Source: Comamonas sp. (lineage in GTDB: Bacteria > Pseudomonadota > Gammaproteobacteria > Burkholderiales > Burkholderiaceae_C). From it: a stretch of 64,000 nt of DNA. Positions 1 to 8,730 of the stretch are shown one piece after another. Position numbers and translations under genes: made by a program. The stretch's first letter is position 1. Each line of letters begins with the position of its first letter. The notes beneath the pieces are model-generated. The model had not been told where the DNA came from. It saw only the letters and a program-made list of their open reading frames with translations, and ran no database searches. The DNA is taken from contig JAITLR010000017.1 of NCBI GenBank assembly GCA_031277805.1, positions 310,001 through 374,000 of the forward strand, read 5' to 3'.

Positions 1-1181
1 CGGTTGTCTGCGGCATCGTCGTGCTGCTGGGCTTGGTGACTGCTACCTTGATTCTTCGCACCATCACAGCTCCCTTGCACGAGGCTGTGGCTTTGGCTGA
101 TCGCATTGCCGATGGCGACCTGACGGCCAAGGTGACCATCAATCGCCATGATGAACTGGGACGATTGTTGGGCTCTCTCAATGCCATGACCGAGCGCTTG
201 CGCTCTGTGGTGGGCGAGGTCCGCTCCGGCGTGGATTCCGTGTCCACCGCTTCGGGCGAGATTGCCACAGGCAATCAGGACCTGTCGGCGCGTACTGAGC
301 AGACGGCCGCCAATCTGGAGGAAACCGCTGCCAGCATGGAGGAGCTGACCGCTACGGTCACCCAGTCTGCCGACACCGCCCGTCAGGCCAATCAGCTGGC
401 AGCCACAGCCGCCCAGGCCGCCGAGCAAGGCGGCACGGTGGTGCAGCAGGTGGTGCAGAGCATGCAGCAGATCACGGACAGCAGCCGCAAGATTGCCGAC
501 ATTATTGGCGTGATCGACTCCATTGCGTTTCAAACCAATATCCTGGCCTTGAATGCTGCTGTGGAAGCAGCCCGTGCGGGTGAGCAAGGCCGCGGCTTTG
601 CCGTGGTGGCCGGCGAGGTGCGTGCGCTGGCCGGGCGCTCGGCCGAAGCTGCCAAGGAAATCAAGCAACTGATCACTACCAGTGTGGACAACGTGCAATC
701 GGGCTCCGAGCAGGTGGAGCAGGCGGGTCGCAGCATGGACGAGATCGTGGCCAGCGTACGCCGCGTCAGCGACCTGATTGGTGAGATCACGGCGTCGTCT
801 ACCGAACAGCGTGACGGCATCAACCAGGTCAACCAGGCCGTGAGCAATCTGGATCAGATGACGCAGCAGAACGCCGCTTTGGTCGAGGAGTCGAGTGCAG
901 CAGCCATGGCGCTGCAGGAGCAGGCAAGCCGCCTGTCTGATGTAGTCGCTATCTTCAAACTGGGCCAACAGGCACAGAGCGCGGTCAAGTACGCTGCATT
1001 GCGGTCTGCCGTGGTGGCAGCCCCTGCTAATTCCGTCAAAGTGCAGACCGTGCAGAGGCCTCAGGCAAAGGCGGTTGCGGCGTTCAACCAGAAGGCTGCT
1101 GTACCGGCAACTCTTGCTGACAAGGGCAAGCCTGTGAACGCAGTGGCTGGTAGTGCGGATGATGACTGGGAAACCTTCTGA
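1..1181 (+). CDS. Methyl-accepting chemotaxis protein, 5' end outside window
   Basis: This is the C-terminal part of a transmembrane chemoreceptor that passes ligand signals to CheA/CheW. The frame is open to the window edge, so the real start lies upstream. The first residues (about [13 protein letters not shown]) look like the end of the second membrane helix. A HAMP domain follows ([20 protein letters not shown]), then a long signalling hairpin with the conserved tip [19 protein letters not shown]. Methylation-type helices are present on both arms ([18 protein letters not shown] and [10 protein letters not shown]). The protein ends in DDWETF, which resembles the C-terminal NWETF pentapeptide that tethers CheR and CheB. 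It is convergent with tadC, 16 bp away. The ligand is unknown because the sensor domain is missing. Confidence 0.95.
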   Translation, partial: VVCGIVVLLGLVTATLILRTITAPLHEAVALADRIADGDLTAKVTINRHDELGRLLGSLNAMTERLRSVVGEVRSGVDSVSTASGEIATGNQDLSARTEQTAANLEETAASMEELTATVTQSADTARQANQLAATAAQAAEQGGTVVQQVVQSMQQITDSSRKIADIIGVIDSIAFQTNILALNAAVEAARAGEQGRGFAVVAGEVRALAGRSAEAAKEIKQLITTSVDNVQSGSEQVEQAGRSMDEIVASVRRVSDLIGEITASSTEQRDGINQVNQAVSNLDQMTQQNAALVEESSAAAMALQEQASRLSDVVAIFKLGQQAQSAVKYAALRSAVVAAPANSVKVQTVQRPQAKAVAAFNQKAAVPATLADKGKPVNAVAGSADDDWETF

Positions 1182-1197
1182 GGCGGTCGAGACCTTC

Positions 1198-2109
1198 TCA
1201 TGCGCCGCCGCCGAGCATAGGGCCGATCATGCGTACCATCCGAATGATGGCTGGGCCCAGCACCACCATCACAATGGCTGGAAAGATGCAGGTCACCAAG
1301 GGCAGCAGCATCTTGGTGGGAATCTTGGCGGCCAGTTCCTCGGCGCGCATCTGCCGCTTGTGGCGCAGGTCCTCGGAGAACACGCGCAGCGAATCGCCGA
1401 TGCTGGTGCCAAAGCGGTCTGCCTGCGTGAGCATGGCCGTAAAGGTATGGATTTCATCCACGCCGGTGCGCGCGGCCAGGTTGCGCAGGGCTTTCTCGCG
1501 CATGCTGCCGGCGCGCATTTCCAGATTGGTCCAGTGCAGCTCTTCGGCCAGGGCTTCACTCTTGATGCGGATCTCCTCGGTCACCTTGCCCAGGGCAGCA
1601 TCCAGCCCCAGGCCAGCCTCCACGCAGACCAGCATCAGGTCGGCGGCATCGGGAAAGTTCTCGAAGATTTCGCGCTTGCGCTGCCTGGCCAGCCAGCGCA
1701 GCACCAGATTGGGTAGATAGCAGGCGATCAGGGCTGTCACTACGGTAAATAGCAGAAGCTGGGATGTATCTGTCGTGCCGGAAGCCAGGAGGGATGAGTA
1801 CACAGTCAGTGCCACAGCCAACGGCAACAGCGTCTTGATACCAAAGTAGATCAGCGGCGCGTGCTCATTGCGAATGCCGGCATTCAGAAAGCGCAGCCGC
1901 AGCGGCGAGGCATCGATGCCTTCGGTCGGCGACGACAGGTGGGCGAACGGGCCGACCAGCTTGACGGCGGTCTCCGTCCAGTGGCTTTCCTTGGAGGCAG
2001 GCGCCAAGGCCTGCAGGCGCTGTTCCGTGGTTGTTGGCACCAACCAGAAGAACAGAGCACCTGCGACCAGCATGAGGGCGGTAAAGGTGAGCAGGGCAAC
2101 TATCAGCAT
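1198..2109 (-). CDS. tadC: Tad pilus inner-membrane platform protein TadC
   Basis: A 303-residue type II secretion F-domain (GspF-like) protein. It is expected to form, with TadB, the inner-membrane platform of the Flp pilus machine driven by TadA. Hydrophobic segments lie at the N-terminus, around residues 85-135 and at the C-terminus. The central cytoplasmic part carries the F-domain pattern (FPDAADLMLVCVEAGLGLDAAL and similar). It is the last gene of the Tad operon, 27 bp after tadB, and has an AGGAG ribosome site before its ATG. A TPR-type tadD, which often follows tadC, is absent; a convergent chemoreceptor gene lies there instead. Confidence 0.93.
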   Translation of the reverse strand: MLIVALLTFTALMLVAGALFFWLVPTTTEQRLQALAPASKESHWTETAVKLVGPFAHLSSPTEGIDASPLRLRFLNAGIRNEHAPLIYFGIKTLLPLAVALTVYSSLLASGTTDTSQLLLFTVVTALIACYLPNLVLRWLARQRKREIFENFPDAADLMLVCVEAGLGLDAALGKVTEEIRIKSEALAEELHWTNLEMRAGSMREKALRNLAARTGVDEIHTFTAMLTQADRFGTSIGDSLRVFSEDLRHKRQMRAEELAAKIPTKMLLPLVTCIFPAIVMVVLGPAIIRMVRMIGPMLGGGA

Positions 2110-2136
2110 GATGCACTCCTGATATTCAAATCAGCT

Positions 2137-3126
2137 TCAGACCCGGATGCGGGCAATACGGCGCAGCAGCAGCAGGCCTATCACCATCATTGCCGCCAGC
2201 CATTTGAGGATGGTGATGCCTATGGGGTCAGTCCACAGCGGGGACATGAACTCCGGGTTCAGCAGCTTGAGCAGCGCCCCCAGGCCGAACGGCATAAGGC
2301 CGAGAATCCAGGCCGACATGCGGCCGTCGGCCGAGAGCACGCGTACCTTAGCGTGGAGCTTGTGGCGCTCGCGGATCAGATGGCTTAGATTGCCAAGCAT
2401 TTCCGTAAGGTTGCCGCCCGATTCGCGTTGTATGAGCACGGCTACGATGAAATAGCGCAGATCGGTGATGGGCACACGCTCGCTCAGATTGGTCAGGGCC
2501 TGTTGCATTGTGGTGCCGTAGTTGATCTCGTCATGCACCAAGCGGAACTCGCCAGCAATGGGCTCGGCCAGCTCGTCCCCCGCCATCTGCAGGCTCGAGG
2601 AAAACGCATGGCCCGCGCGCAGCGCCCGGGCAATCAGGTCCAGCGCCTCGGGCAACTGGCGCTCCATCAGGTCCAGGCGCTGGTGGCGCTTGCGCTGCAC
2701 GTAAAGCAGCGGCAGGGCTCCGAGCACGGCACCGGCTAGCAGTCCTAGGGTCATGGGCTGGCGCAGCACGGTGGCAGCCAGCAGGCCGGTGGCACACAGC
2801 AGCAGGCAGCCCAACAGCAAGCCCGAGACCGTCCACTCCAGGCCCGACTGCAGGATGAAACGGTCCAGCCGGTGCGCACGCGGCATGCGCTGCAGCGTGC
2901 GTTGCAATCTGGGCATGTCGCTCAGCACGCGGCGTTTGACCAGCTTGGTGGATGCGCTGTCGTCATGGGCGGCGGACAGTGCCCGCAGCCGACGCTCCAG
3001 CCGCTTGGCTTCGGGGCTTTTGTACTGTTTCCACAGCGCATGGGCGGCCTGCAGCAGCAGCAGCACCGCGGCAAACACCAGCACGACGATCACAAGCACC
3101 GGGTGGGAGGAAAAAAAGGACGGCAT
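2137..3126 (-). CDS. tadB: Tad pilus inner-membrane platform protein TadB
   Basis: A 329-residue GspF-domain membrane protein paired with TadC. It has an N-terminal membrane helix (residues about 8-28), two central helices (about 100-145) and C-terminal helices (about 270-325). The cytoplasmic F domain contains LPEALDLIARALRAGHAFS and ESGGNLTEMLGNLS, which are typical of the family. The start has a good AAGGAG site about 6 nt upstream. The gene lies 21 bp downstream of tadA and is presumably co-transcribed with it. Confidence 0.93.
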   Translation of the reverse strand: MPSFFSSHPVLVIVVLVFAAVLLLLQAAHALWKQYKSPEAKRLERRLRALSAAHDDSASTKLVKRRVLSDMPRLQRTLQRMPRAHRLDRFILQSGLEWTVSGLLLGCLLLCATGLLAATVLRQPMTLGLLAGAVLGALPLLYVQRKRHQRLDLMERQLPEALDLIARALRAGHAFSSSLQMAGDELAEPIAGEFRLVHDEINYGTTMQQALTNLSERVPITDLRYFIVAVLIQRESGGNLTEMLGNLSHLIRERHKLHAKVRVLSADGRMSAWILGLMPFGLGALLKLLNPEFMSPLWTDPIGITILKWLAAMMVIGLLLLRRIARIRV

Positions 3127-3147
3127 GGCAGCTCCTTCTGGCCGGGG

Positions 3148-4581
3148 TCACTGGTAGCGCTTGCCGGGGTCGAATACCGTGTCCGGCAATGCCAGGCCAA
3201 AGCCCTTGAGCCGGTCGGCAAACTTGGGCCTCACGCCCGTAGCATGGAAGTGGCCCTGAACCTCGCCGCCCGTGCCGACGCCGGTCTGGGTGAAGGCAAA
3301 GATTTCCTGCATGGTGACGACCTCGCCTTCCATGCCCGTGATCTCCTGGATGCTGGTGATCTTGCGCTTGCCGTCCGTCATGCGCAGTACCTGGACGATG
3401 ACCGTGATGGCCGAGGCGATCTGCTGGCGCGCGGCCTGGTGGGGCAGGTTCATGCCGGCCATGCCCACCATGTTCTCCAGCCGGGCCAGCGAATCGCGCG
3501 GCGTGTTGGCGTGGATGGTCGTCAGCGAGCCTTCATGGCCCGTGTTCATTGCCTGCAGCATGTCCACGGCCTCAGCGCCGCGCACCTCGCCGATGATGAT
3601 GCGGTCGGGCCGCATGCGCAGGGCGTTGCGAACCAGCGCGCGCTGCGTGATTTCACCACGCCCTTCGATATTGGGCGGGCGCGTTTCCATGCGCACCACA
3701 TGGGGCTGCTGCAGTTGCAGCTCGGCGGCGTCCTCGATGGTGACCAGGCGCTCTACCTCGGGTATATAGCCCGAGAGAATATTGAGCAGCGTGGTCTTGC
3801 CGGCGCCCGTGCCGCCCGAGATGATCATGTTCACCTTGGCCTTGGCCAGTGCTTCCAGCACGCTGGCCATGGCCGGTGTCAGGCTCTTGAGGTCATTGAC
3901 CAGGTTTTCCATGCGCAGCGGCGTGCGCGCAAAGCGCCGGATCGACATCATGGGGCCGTCCAGCGCCACGGGCGGAATCACGGCGTTGACGCGCGAGCCA
4001 TCGGGCAGCCGGGCATCGACCATGGGACTGGATTCATCGATGCGCCGGCCTATGCGCGAGACGATCTTGTCGATGATGCGCAGCAAATGCTTTTCATCGG
4101 TGAAAATCACCTGCGTCGGCTCCAGCTTGCCGTGGCGCTCCACATAGATGCTGTCGTAGCGGTTGACCAGAATGTCCGACACCGCGGGGTCGGCCATCAG
4201 CAGCTCCAGAGGGCCGAAACCCAGCATCTCGTGCTGGATGTCGCGGATCAGCATGCGCTTTTCCAGATCGTTGACCGCGGCGGAGTCCTCAGCCAGCAGC
4301 CGTTCGGTCATGGCCGTGATTTCCTGTTGCAGCGTCTGGGCGGACGCAGACTCCAGGGCTGCGAGGTCAAAGCGCTCCAGCAGCTTGGCATGGATGCGGC
4401 TCTTGAGCGCCAGATAGGAGGCAGCGCGGCCGGCCAGCGATGCCGACAAGGATGCCGGTGCTGCGGCAGGCGCAGTGTCCACCGCCGGGGCCGCAGGTAT
4501 ATCGCCGGGCTCGGGCACTGCGTGCAGTGCAGGCTGGGGCACGCGGCTGGCCGGTGCGGTGAGCAGGTCTCGCAATGACAT
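3148..4581 (-). CDS. tadA: Tad pilus assembly ATPase TadA (CpaF)
   Basis: A 477-residue hexameric secretion ATPase that powers Flp pilus assembly at the inner membrane. After an Ala/Pro-rich N-terminal tail (about 1-55) comes the CpaF-type domain. The Walker A motif GGTGAGKT is at about 256-263, and the Walker B region [10 protein letters not shown] at about 326-335. A His-box-type segment ([12 protein letters not shown]) follows at about 349-360. The length fits the family. An AGGAGG ribosome site precedes the ATG. It lies between tadZ and tadB in the same orientation, as in other Tad loci. Confidence 0.96.
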   Translation of the reverse strand: MSLRDLLTAPASRVPQPALHAVPEPGDIPAAPAVDTAPAAAPASLSASLAGRAASYLALKSRIHAKLLERFDLAALESASAQTLQQEITAMTERLLAEDSAAVNDLEKRMLIRDIQHEMLGFGPLELLMADPAVSDILVNRYDSIYVERHGKLEPTQVIFTDEKHLLRIIDKIVSRIGRRIDESSPMVDARLPDGSRVNAVIPPVALDGPMMSIRRFARTPLRMENLVNDLKSLTPAMASVLEALAKAKVNMIISGGTGAGKTTLLNILSGYIPEVERLVTIEDAAELQLQQPHVVRMETRPPNIEGRGEITQRALVRNALRMRPDRIIIGEVRGAEAVDMLQAMNTGHEGSLTTIHANTPRDSLARLENMVGMAGMNLPHQAARQQIASAITVIVQVLRMTDGKRKITSIQEITGMEGEVVTMQEIFAFTQTGVGTGGEVQGHFHATGVRPKFADRLKGFGLALPDTVFDPGKRYQ

Positions 4582-4611
4582 GATCGACTCCTCCTCTGTG
4601 GGCTGGCAGCT

Positions 4612-5772
4612 TCAGGCCCGGCGAAAGAGCCGGTTCAGAAAACCGCCGCTGTCTTCCTGGGCTGCGGGGGCCAGTGCTTCGGCCCAGGCCGCCAGTTCGC
4701 GCACCACGGCGCTATGGCGCGAAGATTCGGCCAGCGGCACGCCGGCATTGATGGCGGCCTGTACTTCCTGCGGCGCATCGGGCATGGCACGCCATTGCTG
4801 CTGCTCCAGGCCCAGCGTCTTGCGCACTTCGGTCAGACCGATTTCATGGCGCTTGTCCACACGGTTCAGCACCGGTTGCAGCTTGCTTTCGGGGTAGCCC
4901 AGGTCGCGGAACATGCGCAGCAGCTTTTGGGCATTGCGCACGGCCGGTACATTGGGCAGCAGCACCGGCACGATGCATTGGGCCCGGTCCAGCATGCGCA
5001 AGGCCAGCGGGTCGAGCACGCGGCCCAGGTCCAGCAGCACAAAGTCGTAGTGCGCGGCCGCCAGCTGCACGATGGCCTCCACATGCCCAGGCTCCACCTC
5101 CATGGCGTGGATCACATCTTCCGGGGCCGCGAGCATATGCAGCCGGGGCGTGAACTTGACCGTGCTGGCGATCAGAAACGAGGCATCCAGGCGATGGATG
5201 TCGCGCGCCACATCGGCCAGAGTCGATGCTGGCTTGCCTTCATGCAGGTAGGCCAGTGCATCGCCAAACTGCAGGTTCAGGTCAATGAGCAGCACCGAAT
5301 GGTTGCGCGCCAGCATCCAGGCCAGATTGGTCGCCAGAAAAGTGGCCCCACTGCCACCCTTGCAGGGTAGAAAGGCCATGATCCGACCCTGTACGTGCTC
5401 CTGTCCCCGATCTGGCAACTTGGCTGCAATGCGTTGAACGGCATCCAGCAGCGCTGGAGTGGATGGGGGGGAGGGTAGAACTTCTCGCACGCCGGCGCGC
5501 ATGGACTGCAGCAGAAACTCCGGCGTCTGCAGCGCGCACAGCAGCAGCACCGCCATATGCGGGTAGCGGTTGGTCACGGACTCCACGGGCGCCAGGTCGC
5601 CCGGGTCGCAGCACATGCCGTCCACAATCATCAGGTCGGGCCGTTCCTGCTCGGCAATGGCCGGCATGCGCGTCTTGCCGCCTTCGAAGATCTGCACCTG
5701 ATGCGAGCGCTGCAGAAGCTGGACAACCTCATGCAGATGGGCTGTATTTGGAGAGATGATGGTGATTTTCAT
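4612..5772 (-). CDS. tadZ: Tad pilus localization protein TadZ (CpaE)
   Basis: A 386-residue CpaE/TadZ protein that is expected to position the pilus apparatus at the pole. The N-terminal 120 residues look like a response-regulator-type receiver (MKITIISPN, LMIVDGMCCDPG, AGVREVLPSP). A ParA/MinD-like ATPase domain follows. Its phosphate-binding loop is the atypical KGGSGAT (about 138-144), in which the usual final Lys is replaced by Ala; such deviation is known in TadZ/CpaE proteins. It lies directly upstream of tadA. Confidence 0.92.
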   Translation of the reverse strand: MKITIISPNTAHLHEVVQLLQRSHQVQIFEGGKTRMPAIAEQERPDLMIVDGMCCDPGDLAPVESVTNRYPHMAVLLLCALQTPEFLLQSMRAGVREVLPSPPSTPALLDAVQRIAAKLPDRGQEHVQGRIMAFLPCKGGSGATFLATNLAWMLARNHSVLLIDLNLQFGDALAYLHEGKPASTLADVARDIHRLDASFLIASTVKFTPRLHMLAAPEDVIHAMEVEPGHVEAIVQLAAAHYDFVLLDLGRVLDPLALRMLDRAQCIVPVLLPNVPAVRNAQKLLRMFRDLGYPESKLQPVLNRVDKRHEIGLTEVRKTLGLEQQQWRAMPDAPQEVQAAINAGVPLAESSRHSAVVRELAAWAEALAPAAQEDSGGFLNRLFRRA

Positions 5773-5789
5773 GATCGGGCTCTCGCTGG

Positions 5790-6239
5790 TCAGAAGGAGC
5801 TACAGGCCGGACCGCTGTTGGGGTCCTGGCGCATGACTTCGCGTGGCAGATAGGTGGACAACTTCGGCACATTGATAGCTGTCTGTAACCCCGAGCCCAC
5901 AATGGGTGCGATCCATTGGAATTTCAAACTTTCCGGAGGGATGCTCACCGTCACACCTTGACAAGAGGTTGTGGTGCAACCGGGCGGTGTCCAGTCGACA
6001 CTCACATCGAGAATCTGCGGCAGCCTGGCCTGCATGTAAGCCAGTACTTCGGCCTTCTGACTTTTGTCGTCGCATACCACTGCATAGCGCGCGCCGGCGC
6101 GCGTGGCTTCGTTGGCTGCGGCCCAGGTATAGAGCATGCGGCTGAAATCCACGATGCCCAACAGGAACATCAGAAAGATGAGAAGCCCCAGGGAGAACTC
6201 AATGATCGTGGCACCGCGCTGATGGGAAAGGTGTTTCAT
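5790..6239 (-). CDS. tadF: Tad minor pseudopilin (TadE/TadF-like)
   Basis: A 149-residue TadE-domain pseudopilin. The N-terminus has a short basic leader and the prepilin site G/ATIIEF, with Glu at +5 of the mature protein, followed by a hydrophobic helix (LGLLIFLMFLLGIVDFSRML). The rest is periplasmic. I chose the ATG at 6237-6239 because it gives this leader and overlaps the upstream tadE stop as ATGA, indicating translational coupling; a longer reading frame upstream lacks coding character. Its substrate relation to TadV is inferred. TadF versus a second TadE cannot be separated by eye. Confidence 0.88.
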   Translation of the reverse strand: MKHLSHQRGATIIEFSLGLLIFLMFLLGIVDFSRMLYTWAAANEATRAGARYAVVCDDKSQKAEVLAYMQARLPQILDVSVDWTPPGCTTTSCQGVTVSIPPESLKFQWIAPIVGSGLQTAINVPKLSTYLPREVMRQDPNSGPACSSF

Positions 6240-6682
6240 GTCGGCATCCTCATCGTGGCGGCGATAGGGCCGAAGGTGATGCCGCCGTTGGTGAACAGCT
6301 GCAGGCCGAATACATTGGAGACCATGGACTGGAAGCGGTAGCCACTCACGGCTACAGTCACGGTGCCGCTGGTTTGCCAGGTGCAACTGATGGTGGCGCT
6401 GGCCAAGCCGGGCGCCAGAGGCCTGTCGGACGGCAGCGGATTGGGACTGCCATACCGGGCTAAATTCGTGGCGCTTTGTGTGCAGCTCGTGGGCGCAGGC
6501 GGCAGTTGCACTGTCAGATAGCGCACGGCGTCGCGTACCGACTTGGTCACGGTGTTGTACTCGTACATGGCACGGCCAAACTCAATGACGATCATGCTCA
6601 GCATGAGCATGAAGGGAATGGATAGCGCCAGTTCGATCAGCGCTACCCCTTGTTGCGGATGGTGTTTGCGCATGGTGTTCAC
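6236..6682 (-). CDS. tadE: Tad minor pseudopilin TadE
   Basis: A 148-residue TadE-family pseudopilin. The prepilin-like leader ends at QQG/VALIEL, with Glu at +5, and is followed by a hydrophobic helix (ALSIPFMLMLSMIVIEFG). The periplasmic part contains Cys residues near 93 and 125 that could form a disulfide. An alternative start three codons in (MRKHH) is possible. It overlaps both neighbours by 4 bp (tadG upstream, tadF downstream), so these three genes form a tight coupled block. Confidence 0.88.
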   Translation of the reverse strand: MNTMRKHHPQQGVALIELALSIPFMLMLSMIVIEFGRAMYEYNTVTKSVRDAVRYLTVQLPPAPTSCTQSATNLARYGSPNPLPSDRPLAPGLASATISCTWQTSGTVTVAVSGYRFQSMVSNVFGLQLFTNGGITFGPIAATMRMPT

Positions 6683-7899
6683 CTCACAAGAGTGGGTACC
6701 ACCGGCCCAGCTGTACCGCCGGCTATTCCGCTGCCTTTGCAGGGACTGGAGGGATCGCTCGCAAGGCCCAGGTATTCGAACGCCGACGTCATGGTGGATG
6801 GCTGCAGCGGCGTCAGCATCAGCATGCAGGCAAACTGGTTATTGAAATAATTGCCAGCCCCTGAAGTAATGGGCAAGGTCACAATGCGGCGGTCGGCACC
6901 ATTGGCTTTAAGCGCTGGCGTTTGCAACACGGTGCTGTAGCCGCCGCTGCCCAAGCCGCATGCCGTCGGGTTAATGCCGCAGGCCGTAAAGGTCAGTCGT
7001 TTGGCCAGAAAGTCCTGATAGGCATCGTGCCCAGTTTTCCAAGTGGTCGTGGTGTAGCTAAAGCTGGAGTAGTCGGGATGACCTGCAGTGCTTGGGTCAT
7101 ATTGATTTTTGTAGATGCCAAAGCGGTAATTCCAAACCTCGGCAATCTTGTTGGCCTGTGTGCCAGGCGTATAGATCGTTCCGGGTTTTGGGGAAACGCA
7201 ATAGCCGCTGAGCATGTCGGCCTCGGTGGTAGAAGCCGGGGTACTGCCGTTCAGATTGCCCCAGGTCATGTTGCCGGACTTCGCCTGGCCGGGGTTGAAG
7301 GGAATCCATTGGCCGACGGCGGGTAGACCGGTGTCCCAGCGCAGCGCTACCGGGATGATGCAGGCCGATTGCGACGGTGCACGCGTGGCCACGGCACGGG
7401 CCGCGACGGAGAGATTATTGGCATAGGCGCTGTTGCCGCTGAAGGCCCCCATGGCTTGGAGCAGCCAGGGTTTCAGCCCCGTCAGTGCATAACTGCACTC
7501 GGCATATTTGGCCTTGTTATCTGAAAAAGCCGCGCTATAGCCGCCAGGAAGAACCAGTGTCTCGCTGAAGCCGATGTTGATCTGGTTGGCCTTGCCGCTC
7601 TGGAATTGCACACCGTTGAGGCCGCCCACTGAGCCACCAGCACTGATGGCGCGGGCCACGGCACCGGGCTGCAGATCCAGCTCACGCGCAGCAGCCAGTG
7701 CACAACTGTCGGCTGCGGTCTGCAGCTCGGTTTTGACGACAAACAGCCGGCCAAAATCCAGCGCAATGCCCATGAAGCCCAGCAGGAACAGCATGAACAG
7801 CGCAAAGGTGATGAGAAAGGCACCATGCTGGCGCCGATGTGCGGCGGCAGAACCGCGCAGGGGCCGGGCTGTGGGCCTGGAGTGCGGGAGGTGTTTCAT
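6679..7899 (-). CDS. tadG: Tad pilus-associated protein TadG-like
   Basis: A 406-residue protein with an N-terminal Tad_N-type segment: a basic stretch, then HGAFLITFALFMLFLLGFMG and DFGRLFVVKTELQTAADSCA, the usual start of TadG proteins. The large periplasmic remainder is rich in Gly, Ser, Thr and Asn, and I see no clear von Willebrand A MIDAS motif. Unlike TadE/TadF, position +5 after the Gly is not Glu, so processing by TadV is doubtful. It sits between flp and tadE and overlaps tadE by 4 bp. Confidence 0.85.
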   Translation of the reverse strand: MKHLPHSRPTARPLRGSAAAHRRQHGAFLITFALFMLFLLGFMGIALDFGRLFVVKTELQTAADSCALAAARELDLQPGAVARAISAGGSVGGLNGVQFQSGKANQINIGFSETLVLPGGYSAAFSDNKAKYAECSYALTGLKPWLLQAMGAFSGNSAYANNLSVAARAVATRAPSQSACIIPVALRWDTGLPAVGQWIPFNPGQAKSGNMTWGNLNGSTPASTTEADMLSGYCVSPKPGTIYTPGTQANKIAEVWNYRFGIYKNQYDPSTAGHPDYSSFSYTTTTWKTGHDAYQDFLAKRLTFTACGINPTACGLGSGGYSTVLQTPALKANGADRRIVTLPITSGAGNYFNNQFACMLMLTPLQPSTMTSAFEYLGLASDPSSPCKGSGIAGGTAGPVVPTLVR

Positions 7900-7986
7900 A
7901 GCGCATTACGTGTAGATTGGCTTGATGCATAGAGCCATGGCGACCTGGGCCGTCGCCATGGTTTCTCGATGGTGCAAAGCTAGGTA

Positions 7987-8205
7987 CTAGGGAGTAGAAG
8001 GGGCCGTGCCGCAGGTGCCGCCAGTCAGGCAGGCCTTGACTTTTCCAAGCCATGTATCGAACCCGAGACCGCTCGTTGACATCAGAGCAATCAGCCCCAA
8101 AGAAACCACCGCAACGATCAATGCGTACTCGATAATCTGCGCGCCTTCCTCATCACGGGCAAAGGCATGCAGGGAATGGCCAAACTGTTGGGCGAACTTG
8201 TTCAT
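7987..8205 (-). CDS. flp: Flp major pilin
   Basis: A 72-residue Flp-family prepilin, the structural subunit of the pilus. The cleavage region EEG/AQIIEYALIV carries the diagnostic Glu-Tyr pair at +5/+6, followed by a hydrophobic helix to about residue 45. The C-terminus holds two cysteines in CLTGGTC, which could form a small disulfide loop. A GAGGT ribosome site precedes the ATG. The gene is separated by 162 bp from the upstream lipoprotein gene and by 87 bp from tadG, the largest gaps in the operon, so separate regulation of the pilin is possible. Confidence 0.93.
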   Translation of the reverse strand: MNKFAQQFGHSLHAFARDEEGAQIIEYALIVAVVSLGLIALMSTSGLGFDTWLGKVKACLTGGTCGTAPSTP

Positions 8206-8367
8206 CGTGATACCTCAAAAAGTGAGTATTGGATTGGAAACATGTACATGCGTGATGCCGGTGTGCAGGGCCGGCAGTGGCTGGCGTGCAAGGCCGCGGT
8301 GCGATCTGCTCTCCTTTCGATGGCAATGGGTTGGAATCGGTTGATCCGTGGCGGGAAGACCCATGAA

Positions 8368-8730
8368 TCAGTAGGAGGCACCGCCGCCGCCACTACCCGC
8401 GCCGCCGCCCTGGTTGCTGGTCAGCGAGCCGCCGATATTGATGACATTGACCGCTGGCGGCGGCGTCTTGAAGCTGCGCTCGTAGCGCTGCATGGTCTCG
8501 TTGGTGGCACGGCCATCCATGCCGGTGGCGGCATCCACGCCCGTGCCCACGGCTCGGCCGGCATCGGGGTTGATGGTCATCTGCAGGCGGGCGGTGCGAA
8601 CGGCTTCACCAAAGCGAGCGTCGTAATTGGGTGTGGTGCTGCCGCAACCGGCCAGCAGTACGGCGCAGGCGGTGCTGGTGACCAGGGGGAGCAGGGGAAA
8701 ATGTGTAGTCATGGCGGGCCTCTGGTTCAT
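8368..8730 (-). CDS. Small Tad-locus lipoprotein
   Basis: A 120-residue protein with a signal peptide ending in a lipobox (LLAGC), so probably lipid-anchored in the outer membrane. The mature part is short, with a C-terminal Gly/Ser-rich tail (GGGAGSGGGGASY). I recognise no domain. It starts inside the rcpA stop codon (ATGA overlap); a second ATG at 8710-8712 with an AGAGG ribosome site is an equally good start. Its position directly after the secretin gene suggests a role like a secretin pilotin or CpaD-type partner, but this is inference. Confidence 0.8.
   Translation of the reverse strand: MNQRPAMTTHFPLLPLVTSTACAVLLAGCGSTTPNYDARFGEAVRTARLQMTINPDAGRAVGTGVDAATGMDGRATNETMQRYERSFKTPPPAVNVINIGGSLTSNQGGGAGSGGGGASY

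Noticed and set aside
2872-4578. 568-codon plus-strand frame opposite tadB and tadA
   Set aside because: Antisense shadow of genes with intact ATPase and membrane motifs.
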